A stretch of 29,796 nucleotides of DNA from Gammaproteobacteria bacterium RIFCSPHIGHO2_12_FULL_38_11 (GCA_001801515.1 MGXX01000067.1:22393-52188); one strand, 5' to 3'; numbered from the stretch's first letter, positions 8,101 through 14,846 are shown. Translations and numbers: made by a program. The notes: generated by a model not told the origin, from the letters alone.

Positions 8101-9005
8101 AACCGTGTTTTATTGGGTAATAAATTTAGAAATTCGATATATTCTTGTAGCGTTGTTTCAGTTTGCGATTTTCCGAGGCGATAATCAAAGTAAGTAGCCA
8201 TTTTTAAAAGATGATTTAATTCATCAAGATTTTTAAATTCGGCATATTTACAAAATAGCGTCAGTGCATGGGGCATCATTTTTGCTAAGTCCAGCATTCG
8301 ATTGCGCACATCTAAATTTTCATCATTTAAAAGTGATGTCCATGTTTGCGCCTCAGTTTCTTCGTTTGTTTTAGCAGGGTTTTTGGATGGAAAGCAAAAT
8401 CGCTCTTCAGACTCTGAAACGGCACGCTTTAATGCATTCTCTCTGTGCATATTGCCGCTGTAAATTTTTCCGCTGATATTAAATGTGTAGGGATGGCAAA
8501 TTAAATTACATTTAGCGTTATTAACCAATGCAGAAAAATTGTCAAATGCCAATTTGTAAAAACGGTAACTGCTCCAGTTAGGATGCTTGAGTAATGTATT
8601 ATCAATAAAACATGATCGGGTTGCCCTCTCATTAAGATAATAATTTAGCCAGTATATTTGCCGAGTAATATTAATATTATCATCACCGTCGTCGTCATCG
8701 TCATCATCGTCATCATCGTCAGAATTATCAATCCTGAGTAGCGCTTTGAGTATTTTTTCTCTACTGGTTTTTCTGCGACTAACAGAAGTAGAAGTAGAAG
8801 TAGAAGTAGAAGTAGAAGTAGAAGTATAAGCATTGGGTTCCGCATTACTTGCCTGAGCAGGTGTTGATGATGCAGCTGTGCTTGAATTGACAACGTTATT
8901 GGGTAGCACTGGTTTGATGCTTACAGGGCCATTATTCGGGTCGCTAATAATAGTACCGACAATAATAACGTCTGTTTTTTTTGAATTTTTTTCGCTACCT
9001 GGCAT
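5193..9005 (-). CDS. Unknown 1270-residue protein with Thr-Ser and poly-Asp tracts
   Basis: I do not recognise this protein. It has no signal peptide and no clear membrane segment. The N-terminal 110 residues look disordered: a Ser/Thr/Pro/Ala-rich stretch, a (Thr-Ser)7 run at 61-74, a basic patch (SRRKTSREK), then an acidic run of 11 Asp, Gly, 2 Asp (96-109). The remaining about 1150 residues are Leu/Ile/Asn-rich and mostly helical in character, without an obvious short repeat; the C-terminus is basic (FPMRMR). A large, lineage-specific, low-complexity-headed soluble protein in a host-associated gammaproteobacterium could be a secreted effector, but I see no specific secretion signal, so this is a guess. 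The start ATG at 9005 has GGGGA 10 bp upstream and a good promoter (TTGACT, 16 bp, TAATAT) behind it. Confidence 0.8.
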   Translation of the reverse strand: MPGSEKNSKKTDVIIVGTIISDPNNGPVSIKPVLPNNVVNSSTAASSTPAQASNAEPNAYTSTSTSTSTSTSTSVSRRKTSREKILKALLRIDNSDDDDDDDDDDDGDDNINITRQIYWLNYYLNERATRSCFIDNTLLKHPNWSSYRFYKLAFDNFSALVNNAKCNLICHPYTFNISGKIYSGNMHRENALKRAVSESEERFCFPSKNPAKTNEETEAQTWTSLLNDENLDVRNRMLDLAKMMPHALTLFCKYAEFKNLDELNHLLKMATYFDYRLGKSQTETTLQEYIEFLNLLPNKTRLLYLKSEHPLNKAVWDQIPELKLFTIGQAKIALLKIEKDNRKRAALSTTIDENPDENLSEFLKKNNSKFSLPDFLSLYEQNNIPLSNKHFIRVNCDSFSFEDFIEFVQPFIRDNDDEGINGVLACFFNYLMQNFTLLLHHLSIGDTKLTDKPYANILQSLYVKNTTFKIIVMYAENKREIGPGYQLVQLDANNSEYRPIEQLEEKNQFDRSAPIVRNMHITEDDFIVRNTRSGDKMTTLPPINYNTLQIIAEKSAESENWAMLASTYCLMLTLNANPAILKWLVELTLSKKIESLYSTVAQKIEAHLTNLDNDLARNQSTNIALYKEIFNYIQSLQLLEQNISYRSAFFYTQFYNITLMFLSSNESENQYIKNEYFTIWKYLISFLNEPSTQLQAFIFTAMLSTKMQQKEILFSEFTDWRNQHQSHDQPIEAQIKQLFFEIISTSLKNVKDTFHTFWAILPATTKRRDFLTNLSLTLNNLSIIAEEIENMTTFFLTHCNKNLFEKLSKDFSNESNIFHETLMSLLIAIYLKAAPVNDENKMRSLYAEYTTLRNNIAADSIIKALLTTTNNPAIRFILSGTENNIRKQLLSINYILPNTNRFSENSEIGTNLVHEMLENNNLNAICSLANMGFKVTYQAISKLIIQSISENALANALTHLLPRLLASNEIVKLLNHITSRYLALNTFIPSSIYLLIINYLPHENQKNMITRALEYSFSFKRFSFMLALISEKKDFIGAESLNQFLTDAIHQSDIRKIDFLLTILCDNVTLQASTRLRSVNMAQERRNDYQPLIPETNNHPNDSTSFIKLTAENRNDLYNTLYVLIISSLEPRLSLLKKALFNITSNIPHEIQFVLDDQNDFNEREEMRFKLAANLFKETHSQNTQPHFFRNRSPANNLLPIKLPTESNKNWLMKVFHKASTSAISNTLKKLKWIDQHNELTSLSPIAPISTTPQLANETRVTTDFPMRMR
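8679..8720 (-). repeat. GAT/GAC trinucleotide tract encoding poly-Asp
   Basis: On the plus strand this is an interrupted run of ATC and GTC trinucleotides; on the coding strand it gives eleven Asp, one Gly and two Asp. It lies in the disordered N-terminal part of the 1270-residue protein. Copy-number changes would keep the frame. Confidence 0.85.
8785..8826 (-). repeat. Hexanucleotide microsatellite, seven perfect GAAGTA units
   Basis: Seven tandem copies of GAAGTA (plus strand) encode (Thr-Ser)7 on the minus strand. Because the unit is six bases, slippage would lengthen or shorten the tract by two residues without shifting the frame, so it is a likely strain-variable length marker rather than an on/off switch. 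Confidence 0.95.
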
Positions 9006-9233
9006 GATTAATCTTTCCCCGTTAATTTTTTAACATATATTACCGAAAGCGAGTAAAAAGTCAATTTTCATATGGAATAACAGGTATACAATTTGTATCT
9101 ATTCCCTATTTCAAGGAGAAAATACGTATATTTAGCCTAAACTGTACGCCGGTTTTGATGGATGACGTATGGATATTTTTCGTGTATGCGCGTATGATCG
9201 CTTTTTTTTAACCGTAACCGACTGGATTAGATT
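9006..9233. promoter_or_regulatory. Divergent promoter region of sucC and the 1270-residue protein, with nested palindromes
   Basis: A minus-strand promoter is visible: TTGACT (complement of 9059-9064), 16-bp spacer, TAATAT (complement of 9037-9042). At its upstream side lie nested inverted repeats: GGAATA (9074-9079) with TATTCC (9100-9105), enclosing ATACAATTTGTAT (9086-9098; 6-bp arms around one base). Further right is an SD-like AAGGAG (9113-9118) followed by no usable start. The plus-strand promoter for sucC is not clear to me, and the site before its ATG is weak (GGA). A separate sucC promoter is expected because the gene is cut off from sucAB. Confidence 0.5.
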
Positions 9234-10406
9234 ATGAATCTTCATGAATACCAAGCAAAAAACGTATTAAGAAAATATGGCGTTGAAGTAGGCACGGGCG
9301 AAGTGATATCGAGTCTTGCAGAAATACCCGCTGCATTAACACTTGTAGGCGGTAATCGCTGGGTTGTGAAAGCGCAAGTTCATGCTGGCGGCCGTGGAAA
9401 AGCGGGTGGTGTGAAATTGGTGAGTTCTGCAGAAGAAGCAACAGCAGTTGCCAAAAAATTACTGGGTACGCGTTTAGTGACTTTTCAAACGGATGAACAC
9501 GGTCAGCCTGTGAATCAAATCTATATTGCAAAACCTTGTGATATTGAACGTGAACTTTATTTAAGTGCGGTAATTGACAGGGCATCACAATGCATTGTAT
9601 TTATGGCTTCCACTGAAGGTGGTGTTGAAATTGAAGAAGTGGCACACAAAACACCGGAAAAAATATTTAAAGTGATTGTCGATCCGATTGTTGGTTTACA
9701 AGCATTTCAATGTCGTCAATTGTTTTTTGGATTGGGTTTGAAAATCGAACACATGCGCGCGTTCACGCAATTGGTTACCGGTTTATATGATGCTTTTGTT
9801 GCGAATGATATGAGCATGCTTGAAATTAATCCCTTGATATTAACAACTGAAAACACATTGTTGTGTTTAGATGCAAAAATAATTATTGATGATAATGCAT
9901 TATTTCGTCACGCCGATTTACGTGATATGCGCGATTCCTCACAAGAAGATGAACGTGAAAATCGTGCACAACAATGGGAATTGAATTACATTGCATTGGA
10001 TGGCGATATTGGTTGCATGGTGAATGGTGCGGGCCTTGCAATGGCAACGATGGATTTAATTAAATTACAAGGCGGAAATCCCGCTAATTTTTTAGATGTT
10101 GGCGGTGGCGCAACAAAAGAGCGTGTGACTGAAGCATTTAAAATTATTACCTCCGATAAAAATGTAAAAGGTATTTTGGTTAATATTTTTGGCGGTATCG
10201 TGCGTTGCGACATGATTGCAGAGGGTATTATTGCTGCAGTGGCTGATGTCGGTGTTTCTGTTCCTGTGGTTGTTCGTCTTGAAGGGAATAATGCGGAATT
10301 GGGCGCTAAAAAATTAGCAGAAAGTGGTTTGAATATCACACCAGCAAATGGTTTTACTGAAGCAGCGAAGAAGATTGTTCAATTAGTCTCAGAGCCCCGA
10401 GCGTAA
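9234..10406 (+). CDS. sucC: Succinyl-CoA synthetase (ADP-forming), beta subunit
   Basis: 390 residues, close to the 388 usual for SucC. It starts with the family signature [12 protein letters not shown], carries the ATP-grasp glycine-rich segment [14 protein letters not shown] near residue 50-63, the LEINPL metal-binding region and the C-terminal CoA-ligase part with [10 protein letters not shown] and RLEGNN. With SucD it converts succinyl-CoA, ADP (or GDP) and phosphate to succinate, NTP and CoA in the TCA cycle. The Shine-Dalgarno is weak. The last residues, SEPRA and the stop, lie inside a dispersed repeat that also occurs between rpsB and tsf, so the natural C-terminus has been replaced or extended by repeat sequence. 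sucD follows after 78 bp. Confidence 0.97.
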   Translation: MNLHEYQAKNVLRKYGVEVGTGEVISSLAEIPAALTLVGGNRWVVKAQVHAGGRGKAGGVKLVSSAEEATAVAKKLLGTRLVTFQTDEHGQPVNQIYIAKPCDIERELYLSAVIDRASQCIVFMASTEGGVEIEEVAHKTPEKIFKVIVDPIVGLQAFQCRQLFFGLGLKIEHMRAFTQLVTGLYDAFVANDMSMLEINPLILTTENTLLCLDAKIIIDDNALFRHADLRDMRDSSQEDERENRAQQWELNYIALDGDIGCMVNGAGLAMATMDLIKLQGGNPANFLDVGGGATKERVTEAFKIITSDKNVKGILVNIFGGIVRCDMIAEGIIAAVADVGVSVPVVVRLEGNNAELGAKKLAESGLNITPANGFTEAAKKIVQLVSEPRA

Positions 10407-10427
10407 GCGAGCGGAAGAGCGGAGCGA
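10388..10427 (+). repeat. Dispersed intergenic repeat, copy A, containing the sucC stop codon
   Basis: CTCAGAGCCCCGAGCG followed by TAAGCGAGCGGAAG. The first about 30 bases match 13843-13872 with two differences (A/C and C/T). The TAA stop of sucC (10404-10406) is part of the element. It continues with several GAGCG motifs to about 10427. Confidence 0.85.
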
Positions 10428-10484
10428 ATTTATTGCGGTTATAGTAAACTTTTTAACTGATATTTTTATTCTAGAGAGAGCAGC

Positions 10485-11354
10485 ATGAGCATTTTAATCA
10501 ACAAAAACACAAAAGTAATCTGCCAAGGGTTCACCGGCAAGCACGGCACACTTCATTCCGAACAATGTTTAAATTACGGTACAAAAATGGTGGGCGGTGT
10601 AACACCCGGTAAAGGTGGTGAATTGCATTTAGGCTTGCCTGTTTTTAACAGCGTCCACGATGCGTATGCTGCAACAAAAGCAGATGCGTCAATGATTTTT
10701 GTGCCAGCGCCTTTTTGTAAAGATTCGATTATCGAAGCCATTGATGCCGGTATTAAATTGGTTATTTGCATCACAGAAGGCATTCCTGTTTTAGATATGA
10801 TGGCTGTTAAAGCGTATATGAAAGGTAAGAACGTTCGTTTAATTGGACCTAATTGCCCAGGTGTTATTACACCCGGCGAATGTAAAATAGGCATTATGCC
10901 AGGTCATATTCATTTGCCAGGTTTCGTTGGTATTGTTTCTCGTTCCGGCACATTAACGTATGAAGCTGTTAATCAAACAACTGAATTGGGTTTTGGACAA
11001 AGCACCTGTGTGGGTATTGGTGGTGACCCCATTGCTGGAACCAGCTTCGTTGATGTTTTAGCAATGTTTGAAAAAGATCCGCAAACAAAAATTATTGTGA
11101 TGGTCGGTGAAATTGGTGGATCAGGTGAAGAAGAAGCGGCTGACTATATTAAACATTATGTGAAAAAACCGGTTGTTTCTTATATTGCAGGTGTGACTGC
11201 CCCATCTGGAAAACGCATGGGCCATGCAGGCGCTATTATTGCTGGTGGAAAAGGAACAGCGGCAGAAAAATTTAATGCATTAGAGGCGGCTGGTGTGCAT
11301 ACAACAAGGTCACCTGCTGAAATTGGTAAGATGGTTGCAACTTTGGTGAAATAA
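10485..11354 (+). CDS. sucD: Succinyl-CoA synthetase (ADP-forming), alpha subunit
   Basis: 289 residues, the normal length. It begins [21 protein letters not shown], an N-terminal CoA-binding Rossmann-type domain, has the GPNCPGVI segment and the ligase part with [18 protein letters not shown], in which His247 is the residue phosphorylated during catalysis. It forms the heterodimer or tetramer with SucC. AGAGAG just before the ATG at 10485 is the ribosome site. The 78-bp sucC-sucD gap is wider than usual because of the inserted repeat element; both genes should still be cotranscribed. Confidence 0.97.
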   Translation: MSILINKNTKVICQGFTGKHGTLHSEQCLNYGTKMVGGVTPGKGGELHLGLPVFNSVHDAYAATKADASMIFVPAPFCKDSIIEAIDAGIKLVICITEGIPVLDMMAVKAYMKGKNVRLIGPNCPGVITPGECKIGIMPGHIHLPGFVGIVSRSGTLTYEAVNQTTELGFGQSTCVGIGGDPIAGTSFVDVLAMFEKDPQTKIIVMVGEIGGSGEEEAADYIKHYVKKPVVSYIAGVTAPSGKRMGHAGAIIAGGKGTAAEKFNALEAAGVHTTRSPAEIGKMVATLVK

Positions 11355-11432
11355 CGTGAAAAGAAGTGTTTAGGAACAGTACGAATTAAGATGACAGGCT
11401 CTATCCCCGGTTTATCCAACTTTGTAAGACTA

Positions 11433-11460
11433 ATGTACTATAGTTGTACATAGGTATAAT
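11433..11460 (+). promoter_or_regulatory. Palindromic promoter-like site upstream of the six-cysteine secreted protein
   Basis: A perfect inverted repeat, ATGTAC (11433-11438) and GTACAT (11446-11451) with a 7-nt TATAGTT centre, followed by TATAAT (11455-11460). The central TATAGT may itself be a -10; TATAAT at 11455 would put the start point inside the Shine-Dalgarno, so it is the less likely of the two. No good -35 is seen. The same motif occurs upstream of the toxin-antitoxin pair (25864-25880). Confidence 0.5.
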
Positions 11461-11477
11461 TTGTGGAGGGGGTTGAA

Positions 11478-11858
11478 ATGCAAAAAATGATTATGCTTTG
11501 TGCAATTGGAATAATAGCAATGTTGGTGGTGGGAGGCGCTTCGGCTGGTAGCGATTGTACTCAGGATAAGCAGTGGTTACCTTATGGAATGATACCAGTC
11601 GGTCCGCCTATTTTACAAGAAGAAGTAGCAGTTTCTGTTTGTTCGAGCAAGCTTAATAATACGCTTTATGCTTGTTATAACGTTGATGGCACTCAAGGAG
11701 GATATATGGGTGTCACAACTTATGCGTCTGCAAAGCAAGATTTAGCAGATCCCTCGACGCCTATGGCTATTGATACGAGATGTGGTAGCGCTTTTGTCGA
11801 TTTTATATGTGGTACTGATCCTGCGCTATCACGGACGTTAAAGTGTCCGACAGCGTAG
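11478..11858 (+). CDS. Small secreted six-cysteine protein, unknown
   Basis: 126 residues if started at ATG 11478, which has a GGAGGGGG site at 11465-11472; a GTG at 11463 in the same frame overlaps that site and is less likely. The N-terminus is a signal peptide (MQKMIMLCAIGIIAMLVVGGASA) with a good cleavage site after ASA. The mature chain of about 103 residues holds six cysteines (in SDC, VSVC, YAC, TRC, FIC and KCP), enough for three disulfides. I recognise no family. It sits alone between sucD and the convergent map gene, with its own palindromic promoter-like sequence, and no terminator is evident after it. Confidence 0.7.
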   Translation: MQKMIMLCAIGIIAMLVVGGASAGSDCTQDKQWLPYGMIPVGPPILQEEVAVSVCSSKLNNTLYACYNVDGTQGGYMGVTTYASAKQDLADPSTPMAIDTRCGSAFVDFICGTDPALSRTLKCPTA

Positions 11859-11934
11859 ACAGAAAATGCTTCAGTGCAGTTGGAATAATGGTGCTATTCC
11901 TTTTGTACATGTTCCTTAAAAATGGTTTCTTGAC

Positions 11935-12720
11935 TCACGGAAAAATTTCATCACTGCGTTTCGTAAACACTTCCACACCATTTCCTGTTACACCTAAAGT
12001 GTGTTCCCATTGCGCTGATAAACTGTGATCTTTTGTAATGACAGTCCAGCCATCTTTTTTATTTAATTTCACATCGCGTTTTCCAGCGTTGATCATAGGT
12101 TCGATGGTAAATGTCATGCCTTGTTTTAATTCGATGCCAGTGCCTGGTTTTCCGTAATGTAATACTTGCGGGTCTTCGTGAAATATTCTACCAATGCCAT
12201 GTCCGCAGTATTCTCGCACAACAGAATAGCGATTTTTTTCAGCGTGTTGTTGAATCGCAAAACCAATATCACCTAATTTAACCCCCGGTTTTACCATGCG
12301 AATGGCAAGATATAAACATTCTTGTGTGATATTAATTAATTTTTTCGCAAAAGGTGCAACCTCGCCAACAAGAAACATTTTGCTGGTATCGCCATGATAC
12401 AAATCTTTAATAACGGTGACATCGATATTCACAATATCACCATTTTGAAGCGGTTTATCATTGGGAATGCCATGGCAGACAACGTGATTCACTGAAGTGC
12501 AAATGGATTTAGGAAAATTACATATTGAGCCTGGGTAATTGAGCGGCGCTGGAATCGCTTTTTGTACGTCAGTAATGTATTGATGGCAGATGGCGTTTAG
12601 GGAATTGGTTGTCACACCGGGCTTAACGTGCGAGCCAATCATGTCGAGTAATTCAGCCGCCAGTTTTCCAGCAACGCGCATTTTGGCAAATTCTTCAGGT
12701 GTTTTGAGTGTGATTGTCAT
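11935..12720 (-). CDS. map: Methionine aminopeptidase, type I
   Basis: 261 residues. Cytosolic enzyme removing the initiator Met from nascent proteins when the second residue is small. All five metal ligands of the pita-bread fold are visible: Asp100 (NGDIVNIDVTV), Asp111 (HGDTSKMF), His174 (CGHGIGR), Glu207 (TIEPMI) and Glu239 (QWEHT). Substrate His83 (VCHGIPN) is also there. It is divergent from rpsB, the arrangement usual in gammaproteobacteria. It starts at ATG 12720 with only a weak upstream ribosome site; no better start is available because the MTITLKTPEE opening fits the family. Confidence 0.97.
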   Translation of the reverse strand: MTITLKTPEEFAKMRVAGKLAAELLDMIGSHVKPGVTTNSLNAICHQYITDVQKAIPAPLNYPGSICNFPKSICTSVNHVVCHGIPNDKPLQNGDIVNIDVTVIKDLYHGDTSKMFLVGEVAPFAKKLINITQECLYLAIRMVKPGVKLGDIGFAIQQHAEKNRYSVVREYCGHGIGRIFHEDPQVLHYGKPGTGIELKQGMTFTIEPMINAGKRDVKLNKKDGWTVITKDHSLSAQWEHTLGVTGNGVEVFTKRSDEIFP

Positions 12721-12849
12721 GTCTTTTCATTTGGTTATTGTTGTCTGGTGAAGTCTATGGTATAAAGCGTTGCTGTAATTAGCAAATTATTTTTATTAAC
12801 AAATACTCACGTTTATCATTACGTTGTTTTAGGGTGTTTGTTGTTTGTT

Positions 12850-12877
12850 GTAGAGACGCGATTTATTGCGTCTTGAG
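12850..12877 (+). repeat. Hairpin repeat of the GTAGAGRCG type in the rpsB leader
   Basis: A perfect 6-bp stem, AGACGC (12854-12859) with GCGTCT (12868-12873), around the loop GATTTATT. There is no T run, so it is not a standard terminator. The sequence is nearly repeated at 14786-14810 after tsf, which marks it as a small dispersed element. It lies about 60 bp before rpsB, in a 215-bp map-rpsB gap where the rpsB leader and its S2-responsive control would be expected; I cannot identify that leader structure. Confidence 0.7.
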
Positions 12878-12935
12878 AACATAGCAACAAATTAAAACAA
12901 CCGATAAACGGGCGGATAACCCCAGGAAAATTATT

Positions 12936-13814
12936 ATGTCAATCTCTATCTCCATGCAACAAATGTTGGAAGCGGGTGTTCATTTTGGACATCAAAAACG
13001 TTTCTGGAATCCTAAAATGGCCCCCTATATCTACGGGGAACGCGAAAAGCTACATATCGTTGATCTTCAAAAATCTTTACCACTGTTTCGTGAATTATTG
13101 GAAAAAATCAGTCACGTAACTGCTAAACGTGGGAAAGTGTTAATCGTGGGTACCAAACACGCGGCGCGTGACATTGTTAAAGAAGAGGCTGTGCGTTGTG
13201 GCATGCCTTATGTTGATAACCGCTGGTTGGGCGGTATGTTGACAAATTATAAAACAATCCGTCAATCCATCAAGCGTCTTAAAGATTTAGAAGCGATGCT
13301 TGAAAATCCAAAAGCTTTACAAGGAAAAACGAAAAAAGAAGTGCTCACCATTCAGCGTGAAAAAGATAAGTTATCGATGAATTTGGAAGGCATTAAAAAC
13401 ATGGGTGGGTTACCAGACATGTTGTTTGTTATCGACGTTCAACAAGAAAAAACAGCCATTCTAGAAGCAAAGCGTTTAGGGATTGCAGTGGCAGCGATTG
13501 TTGATACTAATGGCAGCCCAGATGAAATTGATTATATTGTTCCGGGAAACGATGATGCGATGCGCGCAATTCGTTTTTACTGTAAAACAGTTGCTGATGT
13601 GATTATTGAGTCACGTCGTACTATTTTGGAAGAAGAAGCAGCTGTTCAAAAAGAAAAAGCAGAACGCTCGAAAGCAAAAACAAAAACGCCTGAAGTAAAA
13701 ACAACTAAAAAAGTAACGAAAAAAGTCAATGCTGAAGCAGTTGCTGAAGTGGTTGCTGAAGCAGCAGTAGCTGTGCCAGCAAAAAAACCCGCTGCTAAGA
13801 AAGCTAAAAAATAA
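12936..13814 (+). CDS. rpsB: 30S ribosomal protein S2
   Basis: 292 residues. The S2 signatures are clear: MLEAGVHFGHQKRFWNPKM at the start, DLQKSLP, VGTKHAARD, YVDNRWLGGMLTN and the IVDTNGSPDEIDY segment. The usual bacterial length is about 240; the extra residues are a C-terminal Ala/Lys/Val-rich tail (from about residue 236) of charged and PAKKPAAKKAKK-type sequence, probably disordered and RNA-binding. The ribosome site is AGGAAA shortly before ATG 12936. It is followed by a repeat-filled gap and tsf, as in the standard rpsB-tsf operon. Confidence 0.97.
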   Translation: MSISISMQQMLEAGVHFGHQKRFWNPKMAPYIYGEREKLHIVDLQKSLPLFRELLEKISHVTAKRGKVLIVGTKHAARDIVKEEAVRCGMPYVDNRWLGGMLTNYKTIRQSIKRLKDLEAMLENPKALQGKTKKEVLTIQREKDKLSMNLEGIKNMGGLPDMLFVIDVQQEKTAILEAKRLGIAVAAIVDTNGSPDEIDYIVPGNDDAMRAIRFYCKTVADVIIESRRTILEEEAAVQKEKAERSKAKTKTPEVKTTKKVTKKVNAEAVAEVVAEAAVAVPAKKPAAKKAKK

Positions 13815-13877
13815 GCTCAGAGGGCCCCGCGAGTGGAAGCAGCTCAGAGCCCCGAGCGTCAGCGAGTGGAAGCAGCT
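13815..13877 (+). repeat. Tandem pair of dispersed repeat units (copies B1 and B2) between rpsB and tsf
   Basis: Two adjacent units begin GCTCAGAG and end GCGAGTGGAAGCA: 13815-13841 (27 bp, internally shortened) and 13842-13874 (33 bp). A third GCT follows. The first unit starts on the base after the rpsB stop codon. B2 matches the sucC-end copy at 10388. The high GC of the unit stands out against the AT-rich surroundings. Confidence 0.85.
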
Positions 13878-13907
13878 TTGTTACCAAATTAAAATATGAG
13901 GTCCACA

Positions 13908-14789
13908 ATGTCACAAATCACAGCATCAGCAGTAAAAGAATTACGCGAAGTTACCGGTGCAGGGATGATGGAATGTAAAAATGCCTTGGTAGAGGCCAAT
14001 GGTGATATGCAATTGGCAATTGATAATATGCGTAAAAAAGGCGGCTTAAAAGCAGCAAAACGCGCAGGAAAAATTGCTGCAGAAGGTGTTATCGTTGTTG
14101 CGGCTAATACTGACAAAACACGTGCCTGCCTGATTGAACTTAATTGCGAAACTGATTTTGTTGCGCGCGATGCTAGTTTTAAAGCATTTGCAGATAGTTT
14201 GTCACATGCTGGATTAAATGCAAATACCAATGACGTTGCTATTTTAATGACTGAAAAAACAGTTGATGGTGCTACTTGCGAGTCAACACGTGAAGCACTG
14301 GTTTTAAAAATTGGCGAAAATATTCAAGCGCGTCGCATGATAACTATGTCATCGACAGGCTGTGTGGGGTATTATTTGCATGGCGATCGTATCGGTGTTT
14401 TAGTTTCATTGGATAAAAATCATTTTGATGTTGCAAAAGATATTGCGATGCATATTGCTGCAACGAATCCATTGGCGATTGATGCCAGTGGCATATCAAA
14501 AGAAATATTGGATAAAGAGCGTGAAATCGTGACAGCGCAAGCAGCAACTTCCGGAAAACCAGCGAATATTATTGAAAAAATGGTTGACGGTCGTTTACAA
14601 AAGTTTGTGCAGGAAGTTTGTTTGGTGCATCAACCTTTTGTGAAAAATCCTGATCAAACAATCGAGCAGCTGTTAAAAACAGTTAATGCTAAAATAATTT
14701 CTTTTGTGCGATTTGAAGTAGGCGAAGGTATTGAAAAACCAATCACGGATTTAGCGGCAGAGGTAAGTGAAACCCTCAAGGGTATGTAG
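13908..14789 (+). CDS. tsf: Elongation factor Ts
   Basis: 293 residues from ATG 13908, which follows GAGGT at 13898-13902 and gives the family N-terminus MSQITASAVKELREVTGAGMMECK. An in-frame ATG at 13896 overlaps the ribosome site and is rejected. EF-Ts recycles EF-Tu by releasing GDP; the TDFVAR motif (in ELNCETDFVARD) that contacts the EF-Tu G domain is intact. The C-terminal FVRFEVGEGIEK segment is also typical. The TAG stop (14787-14789) falls inside a GTAGAG-type hairpin repeat, and a small inverted repeat ACCCT/AGGGT lies in the last codons. Confidence 0.96.
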   Translation: MSQITASAVKELREVTGAGMMECKNALVEANGDMQLAIDNMRKKGGLKAAKRAGKIAAEGVIVVAANTDKTRACLIELNCETDFVARDASFKAFADSLSHAGLNANTNDVAILMTEKTVDGATCESTREALVLKIGENIQARRMITMSSTGCVGYYLHGDRIGVLVSLDKNHFDVAKDIAMHIAATNPLAIDASGISKEILDKEREIVTAQAATSGKPANIIEKMVDGRLQKFVQEVCLVHQPFVKNPDQTIEQLLKTVNAKIISFVRFEVGEGIEKPITDLAAEVSETLKGM

Positions 14790-14810
14790 AGGCGTGATTT
14801 TTGCGTCTCT
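14786..14810 (+). repeat. GTAGAGRCG-type hairpin repeat overlapping the tsf stop codon
   Basis: Stem 14788-14794 with 14804-14810 (seven pairs including one G-U), loop of about nine bases. It is a diverged copy of the element at 12850 and contributes the TAG stop of tsf. It may slow or stop transcription between tsf and pyrH, though there is no U tract after it. Confidence 0.7.
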
Positions 14811-14846
14811 GATTTATCGTGTCTTATGTATCACAAGGGAGAGCGA

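Noticed and set aside
8679..8826. CRISPR-like or minisatellite array
   Set aside because: The units are 3 and 6 bp with no spacers and stay in the coding frame; simple microsatellites.
8645..8893. Minus-strand frame encoding poly-leucine and Met/Thr runs
   Set aside because: It is the shifted frame of the hexamer and trinucleotide repeats inside the 1270-residue gene.
9113..9140. AAGGAGAAAATACG as a ribosome site for an upstream small gene before sucC
   Set aside because: No start codon at proper distance and the following frame stops at once.
10421..10484. A gene or regulatory RNA between sucC and sucD
   Set aside because: Only the end of the repeat element and the sucD ribosome site are visible; no ORF or terminator.
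14772..14783. ACCCT/AGGGT inverted repeat at the tsf end as a terminator
   Set aside because: Two-base loop, inside coding sequence and without a T run.
14826..14846. ATG at 14826 as pyrH start
   Set aside because: It precedes the AGGGAGAG ribosome site that belongs to ATG 14847, and adds residues not found in UMP kinases.
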